DNA of 64,000 nucleotides from Roseovarius carneus (GTDB lineage Bacteria > Pseudomonadota > Alphaproteobacteria > Rhodobacterales > Rhodobacteraceae), in NCBI RefSeq assembly GCF_020141465.1, contig NZ_JAHSPD010000001.1:558001-622000 (forward strand), given 5' to 3'. Below the pieces are notes generated by a model. That model saw only the letters and a list, made by a program, of their open reading frames with translations. It did not search any database and was not told where the DNA came from. The first letter of the stretch is position 1. Each line of letters opens with the position of its first letter. A program made the translations under genes and the position numbers. This document shows positions 37,395 through 45,510 of the stretch, piece by piece.

Positions 37395-38179
37395 GGTTTT
37401 GCGAATTTCGCGCCCGTGTCGCGGCGTGTGTCCGCGCTGGTCACGAAAGCTCCATTGCCAGCGGCCATTTCAGCGCGCAGCACTTGCAGGGGTTTTTCCA
37501 ATTGCGTGCCAAGCGAGACTTTTTGCCCGTCCACTTCGGCCATGGCCGACACAACCGAGACAACACGCGGCGCACCGCCCTCAAAGCTGAAGATCGGCGC
37601 GCCGGAGCTGCCGAAATCCACATCGCATGACATCACGAGAACACCTTGCTGACGCGCCATAACCTCACAGACCTGCTGCAAGGATGGCGCATCGGAACGG
37701 CCACGCGCGTAGCTCACAACGCCTATCTCCTGACCCTTGCGGGGGCGGCGATCGGTCTCAAAGGGGACCACGCGGGCGTTGCGGATGGGGTGATGGAGCT
37801 GCAAGAGCGCCACATCATTGCGCACGCGGTCCGCCTCTACGGCAGAGCTGAACGCATAGGCCGGATGCACCACAGCGCGTTTGACGTTACGGTAGGCCGA
37901 GGCGCGGCCATTACGCCAACCTGCGCGAAATTCGATATTTTGCGGATCAATCGCAGCGCCTGTGTCTCGGTCAAACAGACAATGCGCCGCCGTCAGCACC
38001 AGATCAGGCGCGATCAGCGCGCCGGTGCAAAATCCCTTGCCGCCCAGATCAAGTCGCCCCACAGCCTCCCAGCCGCGCCCGTCATCCCCGGTATCGAGCC
38101 GCTTGAGCCCTGTTTCCTGCGCATATGAGGCGGCAGGCACAAGCGCACAGGCCAGAACCAAAGCAATGAAACGCCACAT
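37391..38179 (-). CDS. Secreted trypsin-like serine protease (S1), paralog A
   Basis: A 262-residue protein with signal peptide MWRFIALVLACALVPAASYAQ. The catalytic triad is His in VLTAAHC, Asp in VRNDVALLQL and Ser in DFGSSGAPIF. It shares the GWEAVGR / CTG-LIAPDLVLTAAHC core and the GAKFAKP end with the downstream paralog, pointing to a tandem duplication. ATG 38179 has GGAGAG 6 bases upstream; an ATG 18 bases earlier is less likely. Natural substrates are unknown. Confidence 0.88.
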   Translation of the reverse strand: MWRFIALVLACALVPAASYAQETGLKRLDTGDDGRGWEAVGRLDLGGKGFCTGALIAPDLVLTAAHCLFDRDTGAAIDPQNIEFRAGWRNGRASAYRNVKRAVVHPAYAFSSAVEADRVRNDVALLQLHHPIRNARVVPFETDRRPRKGQEIGVVSYARGRSDAPSLQQVCEVMARQQGVLVMSCDVDFGSSGAPIFSFEGGAPRVVSVVSAMAEVDGQKVSLGTQLEKPLQVLRAEMAAGNGAFVTSADTRRDTGAKFAKP

Positions 38180-38246
38180 ATAACTCTCCGCATACAAGGA
38201 TCAGACTGCCAGAATTAGCAGCGGTTTAGGGCGAAATTTGGGCGAC

Positions 38247-39581
38247 TTAGGCAGGCATCCGCAGGTTTGGAACTGCCAGCTCAGAGGCACCTGCACCCTC
38301 CCGCAGCTTGGGCGGTATCGGCCCGCCTGTCGCCCAATCCAAAAGCTCTACCGTGTGCACAATAGGCACGGCTGTCGCGCCGCCGATCTGCATCATACAG
38401 CCAATATTTCCCGCCGCGATCACATCGGGGTTTTTCGCCTCCAGCGTCTGCACCTTGCGCGCCTTGAGTTCTTTGGAAATCTCGGGCTGCATCAGGTTGT
38501 ATGTGCCCGCCGATCCGCAGCAAAGATGCGCATCTTTCGGCTCCACAATCGCGAAGCCCGCACGTTTGAGAAGGTCTTTGGGATAGGTCTTGATCTGCTG
38601 CCCATGCTGGAGCGAGCAGGCCGCGTGATAGGCCACGGTCAGCCCCTTATCCGCCCCCTCAGGCAGATCAAGTTGCATCAAGATTTTCGACACATCCATG
38701 GCAAGCGACGACACCCGCGCAGCATCTTCTGCCAGCGCACCACCCCGGAACATATGGCCGTAATCCTTCACCGTGGTGCCGCAGCCCGAAGTGTTGATCA
38801 CGATGGCATCAAGGCCCGGTCCGTCCATCTCGGCAGCCCATGCGCGGATATTCCTGGCCGCCGTTCCGTGGCTCTCATCCGTTTTGCCCATATGATGGGT
38901 CAGCGCGCCGCAGCACCCCGCGCCTTGCGCCACCACAACCTCACATCCAAGCCGCGTCAGCAGGCGAATGGTGGCATCGTTGATATCGGTGTTGAGCGCC
39001 TTTTGCGCACAGCCCGTCATCAGCGCCACGCGCTTTTTGCGCGCGCCAGTGGGCGCAAAGCTTTGCGGATCGTCATTGCGGCTGACGGGGGGTACCTGTT
39101 TCGGGGCCATCTCCAACATCGCGCGCAACCGCGCATCGGGCATCAGCCGGGCAAAGGGCCGCGCTATCTTGGCACCAAGAAGTGCGACGCGAAACCGCAT
39201 CGGATAGGGCAGGATGCGCGCAAGGACCCACCGCAGGGCACGGTCCGACAGCGGGCGTTTGTATTTCTGCTCGATATATTCGCGCGCATGATCCACCAGA
39301 TGCATATAATGCACGCCCGAGGGACAGGTCGTCATACAGGCGAGACAACTCAGGCATTTGTCGATATGGCCCACGGTCTTGGCATCCGGGATACGCTCGT
39401 TCTCCAGCATATCCTTGATCAGATAAATCCGGCCCCGTGGGCTATCAAGCTCATCGCCAAGCACCTGATAGGTGGGGCACGTGGCTGTGCAGAACCCGCA
39501 ATGCACACAAGTGCGCAGGATCTCATTGGCGCGCGCGGTGCCGGGGTCAGCCAGCTGCTCAGGGGTGAATGTGGTTTGCAT
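38247..39581 (-). CDS. glcF: Glycolate oxidase iron-sulfur subunit GlcF
   Basis: A 444-residue electron-transfer subunit. Two [4Fe-4S] ferredoxin motifs, CVHCGFCTATCPTY and CLSCLACMTTCPSGV, lie in the N-terminal 110 residues. Two CCG domains (CCGALTHHMGK and CCGSAGTYNLMQPEIS) follow. It passes electrons from the flavin subunits to the membrane quinone pool during glycolate oxidation to glyoxylate. It begins one base after glcE and is the last gene of glcDEF. A hydroxypyruvate isomerase gene elsewhere in the window fits glyoxylate metabolism. Confidence 0.95.
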   Translation of the reverse strand: MQTTFTPEQLADPGTARANEILRTCVHCGFCTATCPTYQVLGDELDSPRGRIYLIKDMLENERIPDAKTVGHIDKCLSCLACMTTCPSGVHYMHLVDHAREYIEQKYKRPLSDRALRWVLARILPYPMRFRVALLGAKIARPFARLMPDARLRAMLEMAPKQVPPVSRNDDPQSFAPTGARKKRVALMTGCAQKALNTDINDATIRLLTRLGCEVVVAQGAGCCGALTHHMGKTDESHGTAARNIRAWAAEMDGPGLDAIVINTSGCGTTVKDYGHMFRGGALAEDAARVSSLAMDVSKILMQLDLPEGADKGLTVAYHAACSLQHGQQIKTYPKDLLKRAGFAIVEPKDAHLCCGSAGTYNLMQPEISKELKARKVQTLEAKNPDVIAAGNIGCMMQIGGATAVPIVHTVELLDWATGGPIPPKLREGAGASELAVPNLRMPA

Positions 39582-39582
39582 G

Positions 39583-40710
39583 CTAGCTTACGGCCTCCAT
39601 CGGGGCGGCCGCCATCAGGCCGGGATTGAACAGACCGCGCGGATCGAAACGGGCGCGCAGCCCCGCCTCGATCGCGGCCAGGGGTGCGGCCTGTGGCTGA
39701 AAGACACCAAGGCGGGCTTTGGTTTCGGGCGCGGCCCGCATAAGCGTCGCGTGGCCCTTGAACGCCCCAAGGCTCGCGCGCAGATCCATGCCGCTGGGGA
39801 CGCGCAGCCACACAAGGCCACCGCCCCAGTCATAGACCGCCTCTGCCCCCGGCAGCGCCGCCACAAGCCCCGGCGCGTCCGATGGCTTGACCGACAGACG
39901 CCAGACATCACCCGACCCACCGCTCAGCGCACGCACATCGCGGATATCTTCCCACAATGCGGCAGCGTCCAGATCAAGCGCAAACGCCCCAAACGGCGCC
40001 AAAACCTCAACCATCTTTGCCGCACGGTAGGACACGGACGCCTCAAACCCCTCAAGACGCACCATCGTGCGCCCACCCGCGACATGCGCCGCACCCGTCA
40101 CATCATAGGGCGTGCCAAGGGCAGCACTCAGCGCCTTGACGGCGATCACATCATCCAGCCCCTCGGCAATCAGCGTGCCAGTGCTACGCGCAATCGGCAG
40201 CACCTTGAGCGACACCTCGGTCAAGACCCCGAGCGTGCCGTAACTGCCCGCCATCAGCTTCACCAGATCATAGCCGGTGACGTTCTTCATTACCCGCCCA
40301 CCGTTTTTCAAAATGCGCCCCTGCCCATCGACAAACCGCACGCCCAGACAATGATCGCGGCACGCACCCGTTTGAATACGCCGCGGCCCCGAGACATTGC
40401 CCGCCACCACGCCGCCAATCGTCGGCGTGCCGGACGTGCCCAACACGGCACGGTGGTCCATCGGCTCAAACGCCAGCCGCTGTCCCTCCTCGGCCAGCGC
40501 CGCGTCCACCTCGGCCACAGGGGTTCCCGCGCGCACCACGAGGGTCATCGCGCCGGGCTCATAAAGCTCAATCCCCGTCAGCGCGGACGTGCTCAGCGCC
40601 GCACCGGGCATAGCCGCGCCGATGGGCCGTGTGCCGCCACCGCATATGCGCAACGGCCCATTTGCCGCCGTGATCATCTCCGCCAGGGCGGTCTCACTCT
40701 CAGGTGTCAT
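39583..40710 (-). CDS. glcE: Glycolate oxidase FAD-binding subunit GlcE
   Basis: A 375-residue flavoprotein subunit with a PCMH-type FAD domain: MRICGGGTRP-like start (LRICGGGTRPIGA), ALSTSALTGIELYEPGAMTLVVRAG, and GGVVAGNVSGPRRIQTGACRDHCLGVRFVDGQG. It is shorter than GlcD, as usual. It forms the glycolate oxidase with GlcD and GlcF. A 47-base gap containing a copy of the dispersed motif separates it from glcD, so the operon has a small non-coding interruption. Confidence 0.94.
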   Translation of the reverse strand: MTPESETALAEMITAANGPLRICGGGTRPIGAAMPGAALSTSALTGIELYEPGAMTLVVRAGTPVAEVDAALAEEGQRLAFEPMDHRAVLGTSGTPTIGGVVAGNVSGPRRIQTGACRDHCLGVRFVDGQGRILKNGGRVMKNVTGYDLVKLMAGSYGTLGVLTEVSLKVLPIARSTGTLIAEGLDDVIAVKALSAALGTPYDVTGAAHVAGGRTMVRLEGFEASVSYRAAKMVEVLAPFGAFALDLDAAALWEDIRDVRALSGGSGDVWRLSVKPSDAPGLVAALPGAEAVYDWGGGLVWLRVPSGMDLRASLGAFKGHATLMRAAPETKARLGVFQPQAAPLAAIEAGLRARFDPRGLFNPGLMAAAPMEAVS

Positions 40711-40714
40711 TCAG

Positions 40715-40744
40715 CTTCTTTCTGATCTTAAATACCTAAAATCG
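40715..40744 (+). repeat. Dispersed intergenic motif, copy 3
   Basis: CTTCTTTCTGATCTTAAATA followed by CCTAAAATCG. It fills most of the gap between glcE and glcD, which are transcribed leftward, so the motif can sit inside an operon. Confidence 0.45.
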
Positions 40745-40757
40745 GCGCCCGCCGCGC

Positions 40758-42197
40758 TCACTCCGCCGCAATCCGGCGTGCTTCGCTGCGCCCCAAGGGG
40801 AATACTTTGGCCGGGTTCAAAAGCCATTCGGGATCAAACACATCCTTCACAGCCATCTGAATATCCAGATCATGGGCCGCATATTGATGATCCATCAGAT
40901 CGCGTTTCTCGATGCCCACGCCATGCTCCCCGGTCAGACAACCGCCCACCTCAACGCAGAGCTTCAGGATTTCCGCACCAAATTCCTCGCAAAGCTCCAG
41001 ATCACCGGGCTTGTTCGCATCATAAAGGATCAGCGGGTGCATATTCCCGTCGCCCGCATGGAACACGTTGCCCACTTTGAGACCAAATTTCTCGCTCATC
41101 TCCCCGATACGGCGCAGCACCAAGGGAAGCTGACTGACCGGGATCGTGCCGTCGAGACACATGTAATCCGCGATCTGGCCCATCGCGCCAAAGGCGGATT
41201 TGCGGCCAAGCCAGATTTTCGCGCTCTCCTCGGCGGAGGTGCTCTGGCGCAGCTCAACCGGGTTATGGCGCTCGGCAATCTCCAGAATGATCTCCAGCTG
41301 CTCATCAATCTCGGCGTCGCTGCCCTCAACCTCGACGATCAAAAGCGCCTCGCAATCGGGATAGCCCGCATGGGCAAACGCCTCGGTCGCGCGGATGCAC
41401 GGGCGGTCCATGAACTCGATCGCGACGGGCAGAACACCCGCCTTGATGATGTCCGACACGCAGGCCCCCGCCACCTCGTTGCTGTCATAGCCGATCAGCA
41501 CGGGCCGCGCGCCTTCGGGCTTGGCGAGGATACGCAACGTGGCTTCCGTCACCACGCCCAACTGCCCCTCCGAGCCGCAGATCACGCCGAGCAGGTCCAG
41601 CCCGCCTGCATCGAGATGCGCACCGCCGATCTCCGTCACGGTGCCGTCCATCATGACCATCGTGACGCCCATCAGATTATTCGTCGTCACGCCGTATTTC
41701 AGACAATGCGCCCCGCCCGAATTCATCGCGATATTGCCCGCGATGGCGCAGGCAAGCTGGCTGCTGGGATCGGGCGCATAGAAAAATCCGTTCTCTTCCA
41801 CGGCGCCAGTGACGCTGAGATTGGTCCGGCCCGACTGCACGCGAATGAAGCGGTTGTCGTAATCCGTCTCCAACACATCGTTGAGCCGCGCCACCCCGAG
41901 GATCACGCAATCACCCGTCGGCAAGGCCCCGCCCGCAAGCGATGTGCCCGAGCCGCGCGGCACGACCGGCACACTCATTTGGTGGCAGACCTTGAGCGTG
42001 GCGGCGACTTCCTCGGTGCTCTCGGGCAGGACCACGGCGAGCGGCGGGCAGCGATAGGCGGTGAGCGCGTCACACTCATAGGCCCGCGTCTGCGCCTCGT
42101 CCGAGATCACAGCATTCGCGGGCAAAACGGCCTGAAGCGCCGCCACGATCTCGGCCTTGCGCGCCAGAATTCCGGCATCAGGTGTTGGCATCTGCAT
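40758..42197 (-). CDS. glcD: Glycolate oxidase FAD-linked subunit GlcD
   Basis: A 479-residue catalytic flavoprotein of the FAD_binding_4/FAD-oxidase_C family. It has ALTAYRCPPLAVVLPESTEEVAA, the FAD loop PRGSGTSLAGGALP, the GNIAMNSGGAHCLKYGVT segment, VFHAGDGNMHPLILYD and CLTGEHGVGIEKRD. It oxidises glycolate (and often D-lactate) to glyoxylate. ATG 42197 has AAAGGAG 6 bases upstream; an ATG 42 bases earlier lacks such a site. A possible GntR-type operator lies 64 bases upstream. Confidence 0.95.
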   Translation of the reverse strand: MQMPTPDAGILARKAEIVAALQAVLPANAVISDEAQTRAYECDALTAYRCPPLAVVLPESTEEVAATLKVCHQMSVPVVPRGSGTSLAGGALPTGDCVILGVARLNDVLETDYDNRFIRVQSGRTNLSVTGAVEENGFFYAPDPSSQLACAIAGNIAMNSGGAHCLKYGVTTNNLMGVTMVMMDGTVTEIGGAHLDAGGLDLLGVICGSEGQLGVVTEATLRILAKPEGARPVLIGYDSNEVAGACVSDIIKAGVLPVAIEFMDRPCIRATEAFAHAGYPDCEALLIVEVEGSDAEIDEQLEIILEIAERHNPVELRQSTSAEESAKIWLGRKSAFGAMGQIADYMCLDGTIPVSQLPLVLRRIGEMSEKFGLKVGNVFHAGDGNMHPLILYDANKPGDLELCEEFGAEILKLCVEVGGCLTGEHGVGIEKRDLMDHQYAAHDLDIQMAVKDVFDPEWLLNPAKVFPLGRSEARRIAAE

Positions 42198-42260
42198 CGG
42201 GGGCTCCTTTTGATGCGTTTCGCCTTGGTCGTGAGGCACTCAATCGCAGCGCAAGACCTA

Positions 42261-42283
42261 TTGGTAATAAAATATAACCAATT
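42261..42283. promoter_or_regulatory. Candidate GntR/FadR-type operator before glcD
   Basis: ATTGGT (42261-42266) and ACCAAT (42278-42283) are inverted half-sites separated by 11 AT-rich bases. PdhR/GlcC-type regulators bind TTGGT...ACCAA, but with a 3-base spacer, so this site is one helical turn wider. The AT-rich spacer could be the glcD -10 region. Assignment to a glycolate regulator is inference. Confidence 0.4.
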
Positions 42284-42326
42284 TCTCCCTCTGGCAAGCG
42301 GCGCGGGGCGAAGGTATGAATGGGTC

Positions 42327-43037
42327 ATGGATTTACTCAGCCGCCTGGCCCTCTTCACCCCGCTCGATTTCGCCGCTCTGGCCCTCTTGGTCGGCCTCTG
42401 GGTTATTTCCGGCTATCTCATTGAGAACCCAGGTAAATCATGGCCTTCAGTCTCGCATCTCATGGCCAATTACCGGCGCGCGTGGATGGTGCACATGGTC
42501 ACCCGCGATCCGCGTATCTTTGACGCGCAAATCCTCAGCACCCTGCGGCAGAGTACATCATTTTTCGCCTCGGCCACGATGATTGCCCTAGGGGCCGGTC
42601 TCGCGCTGTTGGGCAATACCGAGCAATTGATCAGCCTTGCCGACGATTTGGCCATCCCCCAAGACCCTGAGATCGTTTGGGAAATCAAGATCCTCGTGAT
42701 CCTCGCCTTTCTCGGCAATGCGTTTTTCAAATTCGTCTGGTCGAATCGCCTCTTTGGATATTGCGCCGTGATAATGGCCGCCGTGCCCAATGATGCGGAC
42801 AGCCCTCTGGCATTGGCGCGCGCCGCCAAGGCAGGAGAGATCAACATCACCGCCGCGCGCAGCTTCAACCGCGGCCTGCGTGCGATCTATTTCGCGCTGG
42901 CGGCCGGGGCGTGGCTGGTGGGGGCGGAGGCGTTGATCGGGGCGACGCTCCTGGTCTGTCTTATCCTCGTGCGGCGCGAGTTTGCCTCACAATCGCGCAA
43001 AGTGCTGCTTGGACCCGAGCCTGACGAGGCTCCATGA
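42327..43037 (+). CDS. DUF599 family membrane protein
   Basis: A 236-residue inner-membrane protein with about four spans. MDLLSRLALFTPLDFAALALLVGLWVISGYLIE begins the DUF599 pattern, followed by RAWMVHMVTRDPRIFDAQILSTLRQSTSFFAS and IKILVILAFLGNAFFKFVWSNRLFGYCAVIMAAVP. The function is unknown. The ATG at 42327 marks the family start; the same frame is open far upstream over glcD on the other strand, which is chance. It is divergent from glcD. Confidence 0.88.
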   Translation: MDLLSRLALFTPLDFAALALLVGLWVISGYLIENPGKSWPSVSHLMANYRRAWMVHMVTRDPRIFDAQILSTLRQSTSFFASATMIALGAGLALLGNTEQLISLADDLAIPQDPEIVWEIKILVILAFLGNAFFKFVWSNRLFGYCAVIMAAVPNDADSPLALARAAKAGEINITAARSFNRGLRAIYFALAAGAWLVGAEALIGATLLVCLILVRREFASQSRKVLLGPEPDEAP

Positions 43038-43083
43038 CATATTTCACACATAGACGTGACATGCAGGCGGGTCATGATGCGCT

Positions 43084-43461
43084 ATGTATTACGTTATGAG
43101 AAAATTTGCCTTGATCCTCGCCCTCGTTGCGGCCCCGTTCACAGCCTTTGCCGGCGCGCCCGAAATCACACAAGTGCGCGCGGTCAAGGAAGGCATGGGT
43201 TGGCGGTTTTTCGTCACGATTGCCCATACGGACACAGGCTGGGATCACTATGCCTCAGGCTGGGAAGTGGTTGATGCCAACGGCACAGTTCTGGGCGTGC
43301 GCGAGTTTGCCCACCCCTATATGAGCGATGAGCCTTTCACGCGGTCGCTGGGTCATATCATGCTGCCCGATGGCACGCGCGAAGTCTTCGTGCGGGCCTT
43401 TTGCTCAATAGGCAACAAAAGTGCAGAGCCTACGCGAGTCGAAATCAGCTATTACGACTAG
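43084..43461 (+). CDS. Small secreted protein of unknown function
   Basis: A 125-residue protein with an N-terminal signal peptide (MRKFALILALVAAPFTAFAGAPEI when started at the second ATG, 43096). The mature part is acidic and beta-rich: TQVRAVKEGMGWRFFVTIAHTDTGWDHYASGWEVVDANG, then LPDGTREVFVRAFCSIGNKSAEPTRVEISYY. I recognise no named family; small roseobacter secreted proteins of this kind are common. It lies 46 bases after the DUF599 gene and is convergent with the large membrane protein gene. Confidence 0.78.
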   Translation: MYYVMRKFALILALVAAPFTAFAGAPEITQVRAVKEGMGWRFFVTIAHTDTGWDHYASGWEVVDANGTVLGVREFAHPYMSDEPFTRSLGHIMLPDGTREVFVRAFCSIGNKSAEPTRVEISYYD

Positions 43462-43464
43462 CCG

Positions 43465-45510
43465 CTAACGCCGCCCCTCGCGCAGCCACCCCCCAAGAAC
43501 CAGAGCAGAGATCAGCGCGAGAACCAGCCATGCGGGCAGAAGGTCCGTTTGCGTCACCGACGCTGTGCGGTAAGCGCCGCGCGGGGCGATCCCCATCCAT
43601 GTGCTGCCCGCCGCCGGGCGCCCCTCGCGCACCGCGCGAATGGTGGGCACACCGTCTTCGATCGCGCGCGCGCCGCCATTGGTCCCGGCAATCAGCGGGG
43701 CAAGGACATCGGCGCTCGCCATGGTCTGCTCAAACTCCACCGGGGCGGCTGGGCCAAGGCCAATCACCGCCGTCTGCTCGCCATTGGCGAGGCGGTAGAG
43801 GCCAATCACCGGCCCATCGTAAAGCGCCTCATAGCGGCCGGGGCTGACCTCCTCCATCGGCAAGATCACCTCATCGCCAAGCGGCGTTGTGATGGTGACG
43901 TCGCCTGCACCCTCCTCCAGCGTGCGGCGGATGACGCGCATCTGCTGGCCCGTGGCCTCTGCCCAAAGCGCTTCTTCCTCAAGCTCTGGTTCTTTCATCA
44001 TCCAATGGGCCAAACGGCGCAACAATTCGAGTTGCGGCCCGCCCCCCTCAAACCCGCGGTTCCAGAGCCAGGCGTGATCAGATGCCAGAAGCGCCACGCG
44101 CCCCTCGCCCACACGGTCAAGCACCAACAAGGGCCGCTCTTCCGCGCCGGACATCAACACATCGCCCGTCACCTCATCAAGATCAATCTGCCGCATCCAG
44201 CGGCCCCACTCGCCTGCGTGCATCTGTTCCAGCCCGGCGGTCACGGGATGACGCGCGCCCAGCTCGGAAATAGTGGGGCGGTAGCCCTCTTCGATCACGC
44301 GGGCTGTGGGGCGCGCGGGCACGATGGCTTCCAATGGCGAGCGGTAGAGGCTGTCGGCGCTGGCAAAATCTGGCCCTGCATTGATCAAAACCGCGCCGCC
44401 CTGCTCCACGTAATTGCGCACATTATCGAGATAGAGCGACGGCAGGATACCGCGCCGTTTGTAGCGGTCAAAGATAATCAGGTCGAAATCGTCGATCTTC
44501 TCAAGGAAAAGCTCACGCGTGGGGAAGGCGATGAGGCTCAACTCGCGCACCGGCACCCCGTCTTGTTTTTCCGGCGGGCGCAGGATGGTGAAATGCACAA
44601 GGTCCACAGAGCTGTCGGATTTTAAGAGGTTGCGCCATGTGCGCCCACCTGCATGCGGCTCGCCCGAGACCAACAAAACGCTCAGCCGGTCGCGCACACC
44701 GTTGATCTGGATGAGGGCAGAATTGTTGCGATCCGTGAGTTCCCCCTCGGCCATGGGCGTGGTGAATTGCAGGACATTGCGTCCCCCATGCGGCAGGGTG
44801 AGCGGCAGGTTGATCTCTTCGTTCACCGGCACTTCAAAACGCTGCGGCGGCTCACCATCAACGGAAATATCCAGCGGCACAGTGGTCACCGATGGCGCAT
44901 CGCCGCTATCATCCACACGCAGCGACAGGATGATCTCCTCACCCAAAATGGCAAAGGCGGGCGCGTTCTCCACGATCAGGCGGCGGTCCCAATCACCCGT
45001 GCGCCCGGTGTGCAGCAGGTGCAGCGGCGCAGGCAGGTTGGGCGCGCGCTCAATATCATGGAGGCGCCCATCGCTCAGCATGAAGATGCCCGCGATCCGG
45101 CCCTGCGGCTCCTCGGCCAGCGCCTCGGCCAACGCGGTCATCATCTGCGTGCCGCTATTCTCGGCCCCGTCTTGCACGGTGACGCGGCGCACTTCGGTAT
45201 TGTCGCGCGCGGCGATGCGGGCCGAGAGGGTCTCAGCCGCACTGGCCGTATCCTCGGCTCGGGTAGCAAGCTGTTGGCTGGCGCTCGCGTCCTCAACGAC
45301 GATGACGATATCGCTCAGATCCGCGCGCTCCTCCCGCTGAAGCGCGGGGCCCATGAGGGCGGCCAGCACCACGATCCCCGCGAGGCCCCGCAGCGCCCAA
45401 CCAGAGAGGCCGCGGTTAAGCGCCAGGGCAACCCCGGCCAGCGCCATGCCGCCCAGCGCCGCAATGAGCCAGATCGGCAAAAGCGGATCAAATATGATAC
45501 TTCCGGTCAT
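43465..45510 (-). CDS. Large membrane-anchored protein of the MoxR/BatA operon (glutamine-amidotransferase-like)
   Basis: A 681-residue protein. Two N-terminal spans (LPIWLIAALGGMALAGVALAL and ALRGLAGIVVLAALMGPAL) are followed by a vWA-like stretch (DIVIVVEDASASQQLA, IAGIFMLSDGRLHD), Ig-like segments, and a class I glutamine-amidotransferase-like fold (RNYVEQGGAVLINAGPDF, HPVTAG). One C-terminal span precedes WLREGRR. It is last in the moxR-DUF58-BatA/DUF4159 operon and overlaps the preceding gene by four bases. The soluble part should face the periplasm. The function is unknown; roles in envelope protein maturation are proposed for such operons. Confidence 0.82.
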   Translation of the reverse strand: MTGSIIFDPLLPIWLIAALGGMALAGVALALNRGLSGWALRGLAGIVVLAALMGPALQREERADLSDIVIVVEDASASQQLATRAEDTASAAETLSARIAARDNTEVRRVTVQDGAENSGTQMMTALAEALAEEPQGRIAGIFMLSDGRLHDIERAPNLPAPLHLLHTGRTGDWDRRLIVENAPAFAILGEEIILSLRVDDSGDAPSVTTVPLDISVDGEPPQRFEVPVNEEINLPLTLPHGGRNVLQFTTPMAEGELTDRNNSALIQINGVRDRLSVLLVSGEPHAGGRTWRNLLKSDSSVDLVHFTILRPPEKQDGVPVRELSLIAFPTRELFLEKIDDFDLIIFDRYKRRGILPSLYLDNVRNYVEQGGAVLINAGPDFASADSLYRSPLEAIVPARPTARVIEEGYRPTISELGARHPVTAGLEQMHAGEWGRWMRQIDLDEVTGDVLMSGAEERPLLVLDRVGEGRVALLASDHAWLWNRGFEGGGPQLELLRRLAHWMMKEPELEEEALWAEATGQQMRVIRRTLEEGAGDVTITTPLGDEVILPMEEVSPGRYEALYDGPVIGLYRLANGEQTAVIGLGPAAPVEFEQTMASADVLAPLIAGTNGGARAIEDGVPTIRAVREGRPAAGSTWMGIAPRGAYRTASVTQTDLLPAWLVLALISALVLGGWLREGRR

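Noticed and set aside
40872..42326. Long N-terminal extension of the DUF599 frame across glcD
   Set aside because: The DUF599 similarity begins at 42327; the upstream 485 codons are antisense to glcD.
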